Source of the DNA: Petrosia ficiformis
Lineage: Eukaryota > Porifera > Demospongiae > Haplosclerida > Petrosiidae
Assembly: GCA_947044365.1 (NCBI GenBank)
Contig: OX345636.1
Location: 23,841,466 to 23,905,465 of the forward strand
Reading direction: 5' to 3'
DNA length: 64,000 nucleotides
Both the position numbers and the translations under genes were made by a program. Under the pieces are notes generated by a model. The model was not told the DNA's origin and did no database searches. It saw only the letters and a program-made list of their open reading frames with translations. Positions 44,035 through 55,190 of the stretch are shown here, piece by piece; the first letter of the stretch is position 1, and each line of letters begins with the position of its first letter.

Positions 44035-44372
44035 TTACCTATTGTACCAGTTGTACCCCTTGTACTTGTTGTACTTATACACCTTGTACAACTTGTACCT
44101 ACCTGATGCACCAGTTGTACCCTTTGTATCTCTTGTACCTCTTCAACCTTTTATACCCCTTGTACTACTCAAGGGGTACAACAGGTACAAGTGACACAAA
44201 ATGTTGTACGCATTGTACAAATTGTACCCCTTGCACCTCTTGTACCCCTTGTAAAAGAGGTACAAGGGGCACAATTATACAAGGGGTACAATTTGTACAA
44301 CAGGTACAAGAGGTACAAGAGGTGGGTATAACAGGGGTACAAGTTGTACAAGAGGTGCAAGTGGTACCATGT
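44035..44372. repeat. 9-bp GTAC minisatellite, block 3
   Basis: CTTGTACCC units to about 44165, then GGTACAAGA/GGTACAACA units to 44372. The opposed halves could fold into a long hairpin. Confidence 0.92.
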
Positions 44373-44435
44373 TAATGTTTATTAGGCACACCCCTCATAA
44401 CGAAATTTCATTGGTGTGTATAACATGGCGTTTTG

Positions 44436-44975
44436 CATCCACTTATAACAATTAACATTATCTATGTATGTTAGTGTAAATTTACATGTAAAGTTTGGAG
44501 CAAATCTTTTGACATTCACAGGTAGAGACTGTCCGCACACAGGACATTTTGGAGTGTGTTTCAAACACTTGTCAATGCAATCGTGGCTGTATTAAAATAG
44601 AAGAAATTTCAAATAAAATTATGTGGTAACTTTAGAACTACAAGTCTTTTAAAAACATTATAGCCCGTCACCATATTGTTGCTATGCATCATACAGTACC
44701 TTACATTATTAAGTTTACATACTATCATTGTACTTCCATAGCACTACAGTGTACTTTGTGAGTAAGTACACTATGTGCACATGGTCTGCATGCATTTTAA
44801 TATACTGCACTCGAGCATACCATGCACCTTCATGCCCAAGAATTATATTTCATATCATGACATCATGAAGAAAGTATGGCTATGAGGTGGGTTATGTTCA
44901 GGTAATACACGTACACTATATTACATTTAACTTACCAGAAACTATGTCCACAAGTAGTAACTTGCACAGCTCTGA
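44436..44975 (-). pseudogene. RING-finger (C3HC4-like) fragment, two exons
   Basis: Minus-strand exon at 44975-44938 reads AVQVTTCGHSF between acceptor TTTTCAG and donor GTAAG. The next exon (about 44588-44515) reads HDCIDKCLKHTPKCPVCGQS then LPVNVKRFAPNFTC. Together they give the C-x-H...C...CPxC second half of a RING finger, as in TRIM/TRAF-type E3 ligases. The first Cys pair would lie in an exon upstream of 44975 that I cannot identify. A duplicate of the 44870-45047 segment lies at 45890-46017. Confidence 0.6.
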
Positions 44976-45047
44976 AAATATCATAGCATATGGGGCTATA
45001 ATATAATAATGAATAATTATAATCATTATGACTATGAATATCATTAA
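44870..45047. repeat. Segment duplicated at 45890-46017 (undisturbed copy)
   Basis: AAAGTATGGCTATGA...TTACCAGAAACTATGTCCAC...TATCATTAA is shared by both copies, including the RING exon's donor side. This copy continues past TTAA into CTAATCACG, while the other is interrupted there by GGTTGTAG. Confidence 0.85.
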
Positions 45048-45327
45048 CTAATCACGTATGCAACAATAACGGTATGTAATTATTGAGGCTATGTTACCAT
45101 AGCAACTGAACTTTGTGAAATTATGTACTACTATTAAGTCTATGTCTCGGTAATAGTTTGATTGAGTTCAGGGAACATGTAGAATGATGAACGGCACTCA
45201 GATTAAAAACCATAATTGGTATCGTCTAAGAATGAGGGGTGTTGTTATGAATAATAACGAAGTGCCATTCTTTCTACACAGAGATATACTTACTACACTA
45301 AAATCATAATATTCTATAACTATAATA

Positions 45328-45681
45328 TGTGACCCGATCTGCAAAAACCTGCCTTATGGATTAAAAATTTTCAAAATTGATTTTTTTGTATTACTTTGTA
45401 TTAACTAGCTCTAGAATGATATATAATACATCCCAGGCAGTAAGCAAGTATTGTTAAAGTAACAATCCTTCTGTTTGAGAAAAATGCATTTAAGAGATGG
45501 CTTCAAATCAATGAGGTTAGTCAAATAAAGCCATGCAAGCTGTATCTTAGCATTAATAATGCATACTATGTTAAAAAAAAAAGAGTGATCACTTGTGTGA
45601 CGCATAAAAAGTGTCTATTTTCAGGCATATCTCAAAATTAAGTTTTCATCCATAAGGCAAGTTTTTGCAGATCTGGTCACA
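45328..45681. mobile_element. Tc1/mariner-type MITE (354 bp), TGTGACC ends
   Basis: 34-bp inverted ends, TGTGACCCGATCTGCAAAAA... and its complement ending GGTCACA, with two or three mismatches. TA flanks both sides (45326-45327, 45682-45683). Other copies: 28355-28700 and a relic at 4437-4490. Confidence 0.87.
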
Positions 45682-46017
45682 TAATTATAATATTCTATAA
45701 ATTATAATATTATATAATATGCACACTCAACCACCAGCTGGCCACCCCCAGAGTAAATATTTTCTAGGATCACACATGCATCCAATTAACCATATTAGAT
45801 CAGTCTTTGCCAACTTTTCTTTTGTTGCAGTTGCATCTTCTGTTCTGAGTCTCTTTCTTTCCATTAAATTCTTCTTTCTGAAAGTATGGCTATGATGTAT
45901 AATGGGTTATGTTCAGGTAATACACGTACACTATATTACATTTAACTTACCAGAAACTATGTCCACAAGTATATAGTAACTTGATATAATTCTTGTTATG
46001 ACTATGATTATCATTAA

Positions 46018-46166
46018 GGTTGTAGTGTTTTTCGTAGGCGGATGCTACTCCAATCAGTTTCTAGTCTTGCCAGCTTCTTGCTGCATACAATCTGGTTCCA
46101 TTCTGTATTTTTTGGAAGCCACACCCACCCGGGGGAATAATTATTGGGCCTAAATGTTTTCACTGA
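46018..46166. repeat. Inverted repeat partner of 53276-53422, TTAA-flanked
   Basis: Starts GGTTGTAG right after TTAA (46014-46017). It continues GGCGGATGC...CAATCAGTTTCTAGTCTTGC...AAATGTTTTCACTGATA, matching the reverse complement of 53276-53422 with few differences. It ends where the DIRS-associated direct repeat begins. Confidence 0.9.
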
Positions 46167-46172
46167 TATCAT

Positions 46173-46898
46173 TAACACTGATCATGAGTGTGGCAATAAT
46201 CCTCGTAATATATGACTGGTTGACTCCCGGGAAACTTACCTAACTGCCGAGGTAGGTAAGTGAGTTGGTAAATAGTGTAAGGCTGCTGAGCTAACCACAC
46301 CTCCTCCTTAATAGGTCACCCTGGTTGTACCCTAATCACTCCCTGGGTGGAGCGAGTAAAAGGAGGGCAGAGCCCCAGACAGCCCAACACTTTCATGCCC
46401 GAAGGCAGAGAAACCTGAATATTCTTAGACATAACATACATAACAAAGTAACAATAAACTACATGTTAATAATTCTAAATTATAATGATTACAAAAATTT
46501 TGTTATTTTGTGTAACTATGACTGTTAACCCTGTTGATTGAGTGGTAGAGGAGGGGTTGGTGGTAAGAAACACTTATTCTCTTCCTACTAACAATTTTCT
46601 TTTCCTGCACGTGCACTTGATCTAGTGCACATGCTCCCACACTCACTATGTTAACTCGGTTTAAAGTTCACTCTAAACCACATTTAACACTGATCATGAG
46701 TGTGGCAATAATCCTCGTAATATATGACTGGTTGACTCCCGGGAAACTTACCTAACTGCCGAGGTAGGTAAGTGAGTTGGTAAATAGTGTAAGGCTGCTG
46801 AGCTAACCACACCTCCTCCTTAATAGGTCACCCTGGTTGTACCCTAATCACTCCCTGGGTGGAGCGAGTAAAAGGAGGGCAGAGCCCCACACAGCCCA
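46173..46898. repeat. Pair of about 214-bp direct repeats (46173-46386, 46684-46898)
   Basis: The two copies are almost identical (from TTAACACTGATCATGAGTG to AGCCCCA-ACAGCCCA). Each contains a CTTACCTA...TAGGTAAG hairpin. They lie downstream of the minus-strand DIRS-type ORFs, where split direct repeats of Ngaro/PAT-like elements would be expected. Confidence 0.85.
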
Positions 46899-47116
46899 TT
46901 CCGAAAGGGGGAGCTCTACCCAATAAAGTAGTGTATGTGTATGTGTGTATGTATATTATGATTATGTATGATGTTTGTTAAGTATAATCAAGGTAATGAT
47001 ATGTAATTGAGTGCAGTTACCAAGTTAAATCAGTTACACATGTATAATAATCCTTGTATAGCATGTGGTTCACTAAGAGGAATATCTCTGTGTGGTGGTA
47101 CCACTGGCCTGTGTGA

Positions 47117-48360
47117 TTACTGGGTTGTATGTCTATACGTTCCAGATATTAGAGATGCTGATATGGGTATTAATTGCTCCCTTGGTGTCCTTATATATCT
47201 CAGATAGGCTGTAGACTCCCAGCGGCCTAACATTTTTATAGTAGACTCTGGGATACCAACTGCTGCAGCAGTAGTAGCTGCTCCTATCCTAAAGCTATGT
47301 CCTGAATATCTACTGACTTCTACACCTTTGTGCCTGAGAGCTAGTCTCACTTGCCTCACTAACTGGTTTTTTGTCAATGGAGAGCCATCTTCATGGATAA
47401 AAAGTGGCCCCTGACCTTGTTGGCGTCTTGCTAGGATTGCTGATACTGGACAGATTGGGTGATATGTTCTACCCACAAACAAGGCCATTCCGTTGCCAAA
47501 TGGGTCTGTTTTACTTTTTTTGAGAAACACTCGTAGAAAAGACGGAGATTCTCTGTTATCCACTGTAATGTCTTCTGGTTTCAGTATAGTCTTGTCCCGT
47601 TGAGGCGGTGAATTCCCCTGCCCTTAGGAAGGCAAAAAAAAAACCAAGACAGCATGCTGCCCAGAGCATGCAATGCTCAAAGGAATCACCTTGTTGGGAC
47701 CAAGCCTCTCTGAGGTCAGCTAGGATTGGGAGTAATTGGCAGCCTTACTCGTGTTTCTGCAGGTCCTTCACACCTATGGACTCCCTTCAAAACGTATTGT
47801 AGCCGTGGGAACTTGTTTTGTGTGAAGGGGTCAGGCTGGCCCTGAGAGATATAGAGATGTCTGAGTGCTGATAAGTAGGCACGGATGGATTGGTAACGCA
47901 GCCCTTCCTTGGCAAGGTATGACACAAAGAGACAGAGTGTTGTCTCTGATGCCGGGAACGGGGTAATGTTATAGGTCAAACAGAACTTGAGGAAACGTTT
48001 TTTAGCTGATGTGTAGGTTCTGTCTGTTGATTTTGCAATACCGCATGTATAGAATTTTTGAACAGTTGCCTCCAAAGAGGTGATGTCCATTCTGTTGGAT
48101 GCTCCCAGAGTAGCTTGACTAGTGCTTGAGGAACGAATGATGGTTCTGGTAGTGCCTGTGGGATAAGCGAAAAGAATGTGTTCAATTGGTTACGTGACAG
48201 TGCATCTGCTGCCCCATTCTTTTTGCTAGCAATGTTTTTAGCGACAAAAGTGAACTGGTGCATGGCAGCAAAGAAGAACAGGCAGCACGATAGATGTACC
48301 AACTGTTTGTCTTTTGCTGCCCTAGTGTTTAGGACTGATACTACGCTTTCATTGTCATTA
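47117..48360 (-). pseudogene. DIRS-type retroelement: RNase H end and tyrosine recombinase
   Basis: From 48360 the minus strand reads DNESVVSVLNTRAAKDK, LSCCLFFFAAMHQFTFVAK, KKNGAADALSRN, the end of a DIRS-type RNase H. 48090-47716 reads KFYTCGIAKSTDRTYTSAKK and FCLTYNITPFPASETTLCLF with SYLAKEGLRYQSIRAYLSAL, the N-terminal SAM-like domain of a tyrosine recombinase. 47563-47117 reads VGRTYHPICPVSAILARRQQ, YSGHSFRIGAATTAAAVGI (H-x2-R) and GRWESTAYLRYI (catalytic Tyr). The order RT/RH then tyrosine recombinase identifies DIRS/Ngaro/PAT elements. Frames shift near 48080 and 47600-47716, and RT is absent, so it is a 5'-truncated relic. Confidence 0.87.
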
Positions 48361-48381
48361 TAATTCAGAAGTGATTTGTTC

Positions 48382-49444
48382 AGATAATTACCAGAAGAGA
48401 ATTAGAGGTTTAGTGATTGATGAAGCTCATACTATTAAGAAATGGTTATTAATAATATTTATTGTATCGTGTGAAGTATTGCATAGCCAATATTATAACT
48501 GCCTTATGCAATATTTTCCTATAATCATCGCAAACGTGTATTTCCAAAAAAAAACACTCATAAATTCAATAATGTTCTTTTCTTTTGTCATATGACCTTA
48601 GGAGTATAACATTTCGTGAATCTATATTAAAGATTGGAGAGATTAGAAGCCTGCTTCCTGAAAACACCCCAGTGATGGCACTGATGGCTACTGCCTCTCG
48701 TTCTGTATGCTCAGAGCTAGGACGCATTATTGGGATGAAGACACCAACAATGGTCATATTACCACCCTGTAAGCAAAATTTGAGATACACGGTTTCGGAA
48801 TATACCAATATGGATGATCAGTTTACCCCTATGTTACAAAAGTTAAGGAGTGACAGAGTTAATTTTCCAAGGACTATCTTATATTGTCAACGCATGGAAG
48901 ATTGTGTGAATTTGTACATTTAGGACAAGATTTCACAGAACCTCCAAAAGCACCATCTCTCCCAAGGTTTAGGTTAGTTGAAATGTTTAGCAGTTGTATG
49001 GACAGTGATGTTAAAGAGGAAATTATAACCTTGTTCACAAAGCCAAGTAACCTCAGAATCGTATGTGGCACAATAGCTTTTGGAATGGGTGTAAATTGCA
49101 CAGACATACGCACAGTAGTACATCTCGGGCCTCCTGATGATATTGACTCCTATATACAGGAGACGGGCCGTGCTGGCAGGGATGGCTTACAATCTGAAGC
49201 CATTTTGTTGAAAAAAACTTGCTTCAGTGATAATATGAAATTTTATTGCAACAACAATACTCAATGCCGCAGGTTTGTTTTATTTATTGAAATGGAAGGA
49301 TACTGTCCAGATAAACATAGTGTACCTCCAAAAGATTGTTGTGATGTTTGCCAAGTCAAGTTCCAACAAACAACAAGCAAACAGTATTCATATGTGGACA
49401 TACATGTACATAATTACACATGTACATTGTATAATAATTTATGA
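48382..49444 (+). pseudogene. RecQ-like helicase (copy B)
   Basis: QKRIRGLVIDEAHTIKKW (48393-48446) is the DEAH box (motif II). The sequence then breaks and resumes at about 48603: LKIGEIRSLLPENTPVMALM, ATASRSVCSELGRIIGM (motif III region), ILYCQRMEDC (about 48868). After a shift come RLVEMFSSCMDSDVKEEI, LRIVCGTIAFGMGVNCTDI (motif V), VVHLGPPDDIDSYIQETGRA with GRDG (motif VI) and the RecQ zinc region CRRFV...CDVC. The Walker A part is missing, apparently cut by the DIRS element to the left. The C-terminal frame of 186 residues is intact. It ends about 40 bp from the convergent DUF6589 gene. Confidence 0.88.
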
Positions 49445-49480
49445 TACCTATTAATATTATGTATGTTGTCATATTACATT

Positions 49481-51800
49481 TCAACCCAAAATAATAATTA
49501 TGGTACTTATGATCAAATATAACATATTCATTTTGGTCCAACTGATTAGTTCATTTTCTGTTTGTTTATGTAATAAACATCTTGGGTTAGGAAATGTAGG
49601 GTATCTTCGTCCTTCAGTCATAGTAAATATTTTGCATTTGTTCATATGATTGACAATTCGAACAAGGTCTTTTTTCATCTCAGTTGCTTTATGCAGTGTA
49701 TGATGTTCTGTTACATTGTTTATTTTGTCAAATTGTTCTAACACTGGTGCTATTGTTCCGATTGCCTTTCCACAACGTATGATGCTATTTTCAGTCTTTC
49801 CAGAACCCAGGGCACCAATACTGTTCTTGAGTTGTCTGTTAAGATGTTCCATATATAAATCCGACAAGATATTCCTGCCAGGTACCCCACTCATATTAAT
49901 AAATCGATTATAGAGAAGCTGCTCAGTTTGTTGTGGAGAAAGTACATAACCAAACTGATATAAAAGGAGGATAGCTTCCTTAGCATAATTCTTTCGGTTA
50001 GAGTTACAAAATATTATTAGTAAACACCTCCAGCAACGAATGAGTCTATCCCCATCACCCTCCTTTACAGCATCTGCAAATTCCAAGTAAAGACATCCTA
50101 TGCTAAGCAGTTGCTTGGCATAGACAAGGACCTTGTCTTCATTAGTGTGAGATACGTGAGCGTGTTGATCATTGAATGTAATGTCCACAAATTTATCTAC
50201 GATATCTGATAAGATGATATCCACCTCCTTCTGTCGGACATGTTTATCACAAGTCCACAAATCATGTGAAATGGACGAAGGATGTTCATCCACTGATTCT
50301 ATACCTAATACTTGCATTGCTGCTGCTGTTATATAGCTCTTTAACAGCACAATTAAATAATCCTTACAAGCATTCATGTTGTTTTTAGGTTTGCTAACAA
50401 CATTAGAGCGGCCAATCAAGTTTCTTATTTGATATGCTGTACCATGCTCTGATGAGGACTTCTTACTGATGTAATACTTCCAAATTACCTAAAATTAAAC
50501 TTCATATGAATGTACTTTACATATACGCTATTAAATTCTCACTTCAAGCAGACTTTGTTTTGCATGCCAGTCTTCAATTGTCAGTGTAAATCCTTTCAAA
50601 CTCCGAGTTGGTTGTATAGAGTTGTACTTAATATTAACGGCTGCTCTTGCCCTCACTACAGTAAGTTGGTCACCACCGAACATTATTTTATGGGTTTTTG
50701 CTTTACATACCAGTACAGAATCAGTACTATCAGGTATTGTATGTTGTTCTTGGTACTCCACCTGAGGAACATATGAGTGAGTATGTCTACCATTTCTTTC
50801 AACCTATTTTCATTTTTTGGTAGAACACCTAGAGGAACCTAATAATAACCAAGATAATACAAGTATTGTGATAAAGCTTCTACTGATCACTTACTATAAT
50901 GGATTTTGCAGACATCTCTGAGTACCTCCTTTGATAAAGAATACTTGGTTAAAAAAGGGCAGTGTTTCACACAGAATACGACTAAAAATAATCTTAATAT
51001 TGTTGATCATAGCACCATCATCAGGGTGTAGGCAGTAGCATCTTAGCTATGTGCTTAGAGGAAGGTAGACATGACGGTGGCTTTTGATATGGCAGATTTT
51101 CAACACCAATCCTGTCACAAACTGCATAACTGTGGAAGTAATGCAAGGAGTTAAGTTTATGATCAATTCTCATGTATCGAGGTACAATGTTGAAGTCAAT
51201 GTTATCCCCTACAATTTTATAAGATAAAGTCTTTGTCTTCAATGGAGATGCTAAATTATCAGTTGACGTGTCAGATACATGTGTGTATCTATCTGTAGTT
51301 GACCCTTCCATTTCAGAATCATTTTCGGTATCAGTAAAGCTGCTTCCAGTCTCTTTATCAGAATCGGTAATTGGTGAATATGGAATTGATGCATCTTCAT
51401 CACTGTTAGAAGTTCAATTAAAGATACCTTTTTGGAACACTGACTAGCATATAATACTAATGATAACACCTTTTGAAACAAGTTAAACTTCTTACACCGA
51501 TATTTCAAGAGTACAGCAGTACAAACACAAATAACAGCAACTCGATTTTTTACGAGGAGTCCTGGTCTTAGTAGCTGACATCAAAAACTTTTAAAGAAGG
51601 GGTGCTTTTTGTGTCATTTCATCATAAATGATGTTCCATTGGAAATTTTTCAGATCATCAGACAGCTGGCTACATAATGGGGACTGCATACTACATAACC
51701 TCTTAATTTCAGATCGAATCATCCTTCCAATGCTTGAAACGATATATTGTCGAGTTCTGCTATCTGAAAGCCACTCATTTGCCAATTTCATCATTCAGAT
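49481..51800 (-). pseudogene. DUF6589-family protein, near full length (copy B)
   Basis: Exons on the minus strand: 51794-51591 (LANEWLSDSRTRQYIVSSIG); about 51508-51410 (YRCKKFNLFQKVLSLVLYAS); 51300-50880 (YKIVGDNIDFNIVPRYMR, SLHYFHSYAVCDRI, and after a one-base shift at about 51029 DDGAMINNIKIIFSRIL); about 50823-50762 (VPLGVLPKNENRLKEMVDIL); 50761-50547 (KIMFGGDQLTVVRARAA, EDWHAKQSLLE); 50488-49481 (335 residues open, with NMSGVPGRNILSDLYMEHLN and IGTIAPVLEQFD). GGDQL, DWHAK and MEHLNR are family hallmarks. There are at least two one-base frameshifts (51029, 50778), yet the last exon is fully open. Transposon-associated family, function unknown. Confidence 0.82.
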
Positions 51801-52044
51801 TATGGTATTAGTTTGTACATTAATGGTTGATTCATTTTTTTCTTAACAAAGTGTGAAATTGAATTACAATTGACAATCATTAATGATATAATAAATGCAT
51901 GCAGACTACAAAATTACAGTCATGATTTGTGTAAAATAATAACGATACAAGTCATTTTATTAGATAATTAAGTGATCCGATACTTGAGTGATACACACTA
52001 ATAAGAAGTATTATTGAATGTCAAACTGTAGGTGTTCACACACT

Positions 52045-52850
52045 ATGGCATCTTTGATTTTAACCAATCTATGATGTCCTGAGCTGCTGTTTCATCAAAC
52101 AACAACACTGGCATTCCATTCCATTTATCTGCAATAGTGTTTGTCTTTCGTTCCTCGCAGTAAAGGTGGAACAGCTGTAAATCTGGAACAATAATATCAT
52201 GACCTCTACCTACAGGATTCTATCAAACTCATCAAATACATCGTCTGTTACCACACAAAAGTTATCCACCTTCTTCAGATCAGGCAGGCCACAAAGTTTT
52301 CGCCAATGTAGCCAACAATAGACTGGCAGATTGATGTTGAGAAAGAACTCATTTTTCCTAAGGGTGTACTAAACATAAAAATAGATGAATTTTTTTCTAT
52401 AATTGATGACCACAATTATATATTTGAGTATAATTGTAATAGTATGAAATACCTTTGTATGGGGTTGATCATTTTCTGGATTAAATTCTGGTAGTTCTGT
52501 CTTTAGTGCTTCAAGTAATACATTATCAATTAATACTACATGATAAAAAATCTATAAGTGTAAGGTGTAATTGAGAATTCTTTCATGCATACACCTTTGT
52601 TTTGTTGTTGCTGGCTTGGTGGGTTGGCCATATTTATAATCTGTCCAACTACATTTGGAGCTCCACTCAATGAAAAAAAATGTGCAGAAGATATTCCTGT
52701 TTTAGTGACATCTCTCATGCTAGGATTGGAAGAAACAGTGATGGTATTGTGTGTTGTAGTAGAAGAGCTAGTGTTAGCAGTTGATGTAGTGCTTGTGGTT
52801 GACAGATCTCTTATTAATAAACTTGGTGGTAATAGGGAGTGGGCGGATGC
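52045..52850 (-). CDS. Unrecognised gene, at least three exons
   Basis: The first visible exon is Ser/Thr-rich (LIRDLSTTSTTSTANTSS) followed by SSAHFFSLSGAPNVVGQI and NMANPPSQQQQNKG. The next, LKTELPEFNPENDQPHTK, ends at donor AAG|GTATTTC. The last (about 52367-52045) reads YTLRKNEFFLNINLPVYCWL, GLPDLKKVDNFCVVTDDVFD and, after a one-base shift at about 52205, GRGHDIIVPDLQLFHLYCEE, NGMPVLLFDETAAQDIIDWL. The sequence looks protein-like and conserved in texture, but I recognise no family. One frameshift suggests decay. Confidence 0.4.
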
Positions 52851-53422
52851 GACTCCAATCACTTTCAAAATACAATATAATATAATATGAGTAAAATTGG
52901 ATGTAATACCAACCTTCATATCTTGTAATCACCTTTATAGTGTCCTGGAATTGATAAAACGTATATAAAATCTCCAAATTTCCAATTAACATAAGTACAA
53001 AACCACAAAAGCCACGCCCACCATACATAGCGTGCACCAAGTACAATATATTTTGAGAAAAGTTACGAAGCCGTTTTCTGCAAATTCATTTTACATTTAT
53101 AGTTACAAGAGGCTGAAGAAAGCTGAATTCTGTAGCTTTTCACTGAAACCATAAAATTTACCTTTCTAGACACTATCAAACTCCGATCTTTCTCAGAGAG
53201 CAACTACAGTTACCCCGCCATTGTTTGTCACCCACCGCCCCTCCACCACACATGGGCCGTGTTTAGCTTTGTTTCTGAAAATAAACTATCAGTGAAAACA
53301 TTTAGGCCCGGGTGGGTGTGGCTTCCAAAAGATACAGAATTGAACCAGATTGTATGCAGCAAGAAGCTGGCAAGACTAGAAACTGATTGGATTGGCATCC
53401 GCCCACGGAAAAGACTACAACC
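52820..53422. mobile_element. Possible TTAA-type MITE with GTGGGCGGATGC ends
   Basis: GTGGGCGGATGCGACTCCAA at 52839 and the inverted GATTGGCATCCGCCCAC at 53389-53405 could be the two ends of one element. The right edge CTACAACC is followed by TTAA (53423-53426). The left edge is poorly conserved, so limits are approximate. Its right 147 bp recur inverted at 46018. Confidence 0.55.
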
Positions 53423-53486
53423 TTAACTTAGAATTTTATAAAACACATAAAATTGATCCCAAAATTCTGCTTATTTCTTCAACAGT

Positions 53487-54646
53487 ATGTCGTTACTTCA
53501 CAAGAGATTTCTTGATATGCACTGCAGAATGTGTGCTAAAAGGCTAGGGAAGTCAAAATACAGTGTACAAAAGTATAAAGAAATTGTAAAAGTGTATGGC
53601 ATTGACCCTTTTCAAGATAGCATAGATATACATCCCCAGTTTTTTTGTAACAGTTGCTACTTAACTGCCAAACACCTCAAGTCTACAGAAGAGAAGGGAG
53701 GATTCACTACGACTAACAGCGTTATCTTCAACTGGGTTCCTCACACAGACAGTGACTGTATAGTTTGTACTGTTAAGATACAGGGAGGGAGGCCAAAAAA
53801 ATATCATCAAGTGGTCGACCAACAGATCTTGAACAACATATTAAGTCAACCAACCAAACTTGAAAAACAAGCAGCTGTTAACGTTGTCACCAGACTACTG
53901 CACCATAGCAAAGATGAATGTATATATAATTATATACTATAGGACAGATTGATCAGTACACTAAAGAAAGGATTTAATAAATCTGATGGAATTTTTGTAA
54001 ACTCAATAGATAAGGCATTGGCATCATTTCATGTTCAACGACAGGCATACTATGAAGGAACATTTGTAGATAATCACGTTCATAGGTAAGTTCAAATTTC
54101 TATAAACCTATAATATGAATTACTCAATTATAGCCCGAAAATATTACCACCCTCTGTAACTCACCAATTTCTGTTGCTACTGAGCATGCTCCAGATATAG
54201 CAGAGAAGTTCACAACTGTATTTATACTTTTTTCTGAGTGCCACAAGATATTCGATAGTAGTTCACTATTATCATCAGATCAAATCACCATTTTTGGGTA
54301 ATAATACATCACCTTAGTATTATGGTTTTTGAATGTATTCTTTACCAGCTGTGAATATCGATAAATTTCTGAATAACTACCAGAGTTTCTTTCCTTCAGC
54401 AACAATTCTGCCAAAAATGCACATGTTGGAAGGATACCATGGCTAAAACAATGGAAGGTTGGATTTGGCTGTATGGGAGAGCAAGGTGGTGAGTCTTTGC
54501 ATGCCAACTTCAACAGTGCAGAAAGGGCATATACTAACATGAAACACAGAGTGGATCGTTTAACTTCAGTGCTACAGAACACTCACCAACAAATTCTACC
54601 TACTAACATTTCAAGAAGAAAAAAGAAGCAGAGGGTAGAAAACTAA
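53487..54646 (+). pseudogene. RAG1-N-like zinc protein of a transposon-associated family
   Basis: The 151-residue first exon starts MSLLHKRFLDMHCRMCAKRL, then GIDPFQDSIDIHPQFFCNSC, then DSDCIVC. The pattern CxxC ... IDIHP-x-FFC-x2-C is reminiscent of the zinc-binding N-terminal region of RAG1 and of N-RAG-type mobile-element proteins. Downstream 53946-54087 continues LISTLKKGFNKSDGIFVNS. An exon from 54400 reads ILPKMHMLEG and, after a small deletion, WLKQWKVGFGCMGEQGGESL, HANFNSAERAYTNM to a stop at 54646 (GEQGGES-H-FN is a family hallmark). The relation to RAG1 is by motif only. Confidence 0.6.
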
Positions 54647-54990
54647 TTGTTGTTTATTATTTATTACATGTATCACGAAAACAATACAGTAAAAAAAATT
54701 CTAAGTTACTAACAGACCACATCAACAACTAAATACATCCTTAGACTTCAAAACCAGAATAAGTTAAAACTCTGGAAAACTTCGGCAGTTGTAATACAGC
54801 TATATATGGTGGCCCAGAAGGACACTCCGTTTTTCGTTCCGATTATCGCCCCGATCACTTCCGAGCTATGTCCGAGTTAATTAAAAGACCGATTGGTTCC
54901 GAGAACAGTTGACATACCACGTAATACCACGCCCTTTTATATCAAGATGGTCAGTGTCACGTGTACTGTGCATGTGTGAAGACTGAAAAT

Positions 54991-55190
54991 GAGTGACGAA
55001 GAAGTTGCACAAGATAGAGAAGAAATTGTTTCTTCCCTTATTTCAATGTCAGACTCTTGCAGATCCACGAGCACCTGAAGCAGTTGATGAAACACTCCGT
55101 GAAATCTTCAGAACAGTAGTCAACAAATGTCTTTCAAGATACAGTAAAAGACCAAATGCTGGAGAGGTTGGGTTTTACAGTACTAATTAT
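54991..55190 (+). pseudogene. Possible N-terminal fragment, unrecognised
   Basis: MSDEEVAQDREEIVSSLISM from 54991, then after a one-base shift LADPRAPEAVDETLREIFRT and CLSRYSKRPNAGEVG. It looks like a short protein start with a helical region. It is head-on to the integrase-core fragment that follows on the other strand. Family unknown. Confidence 0.3.
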
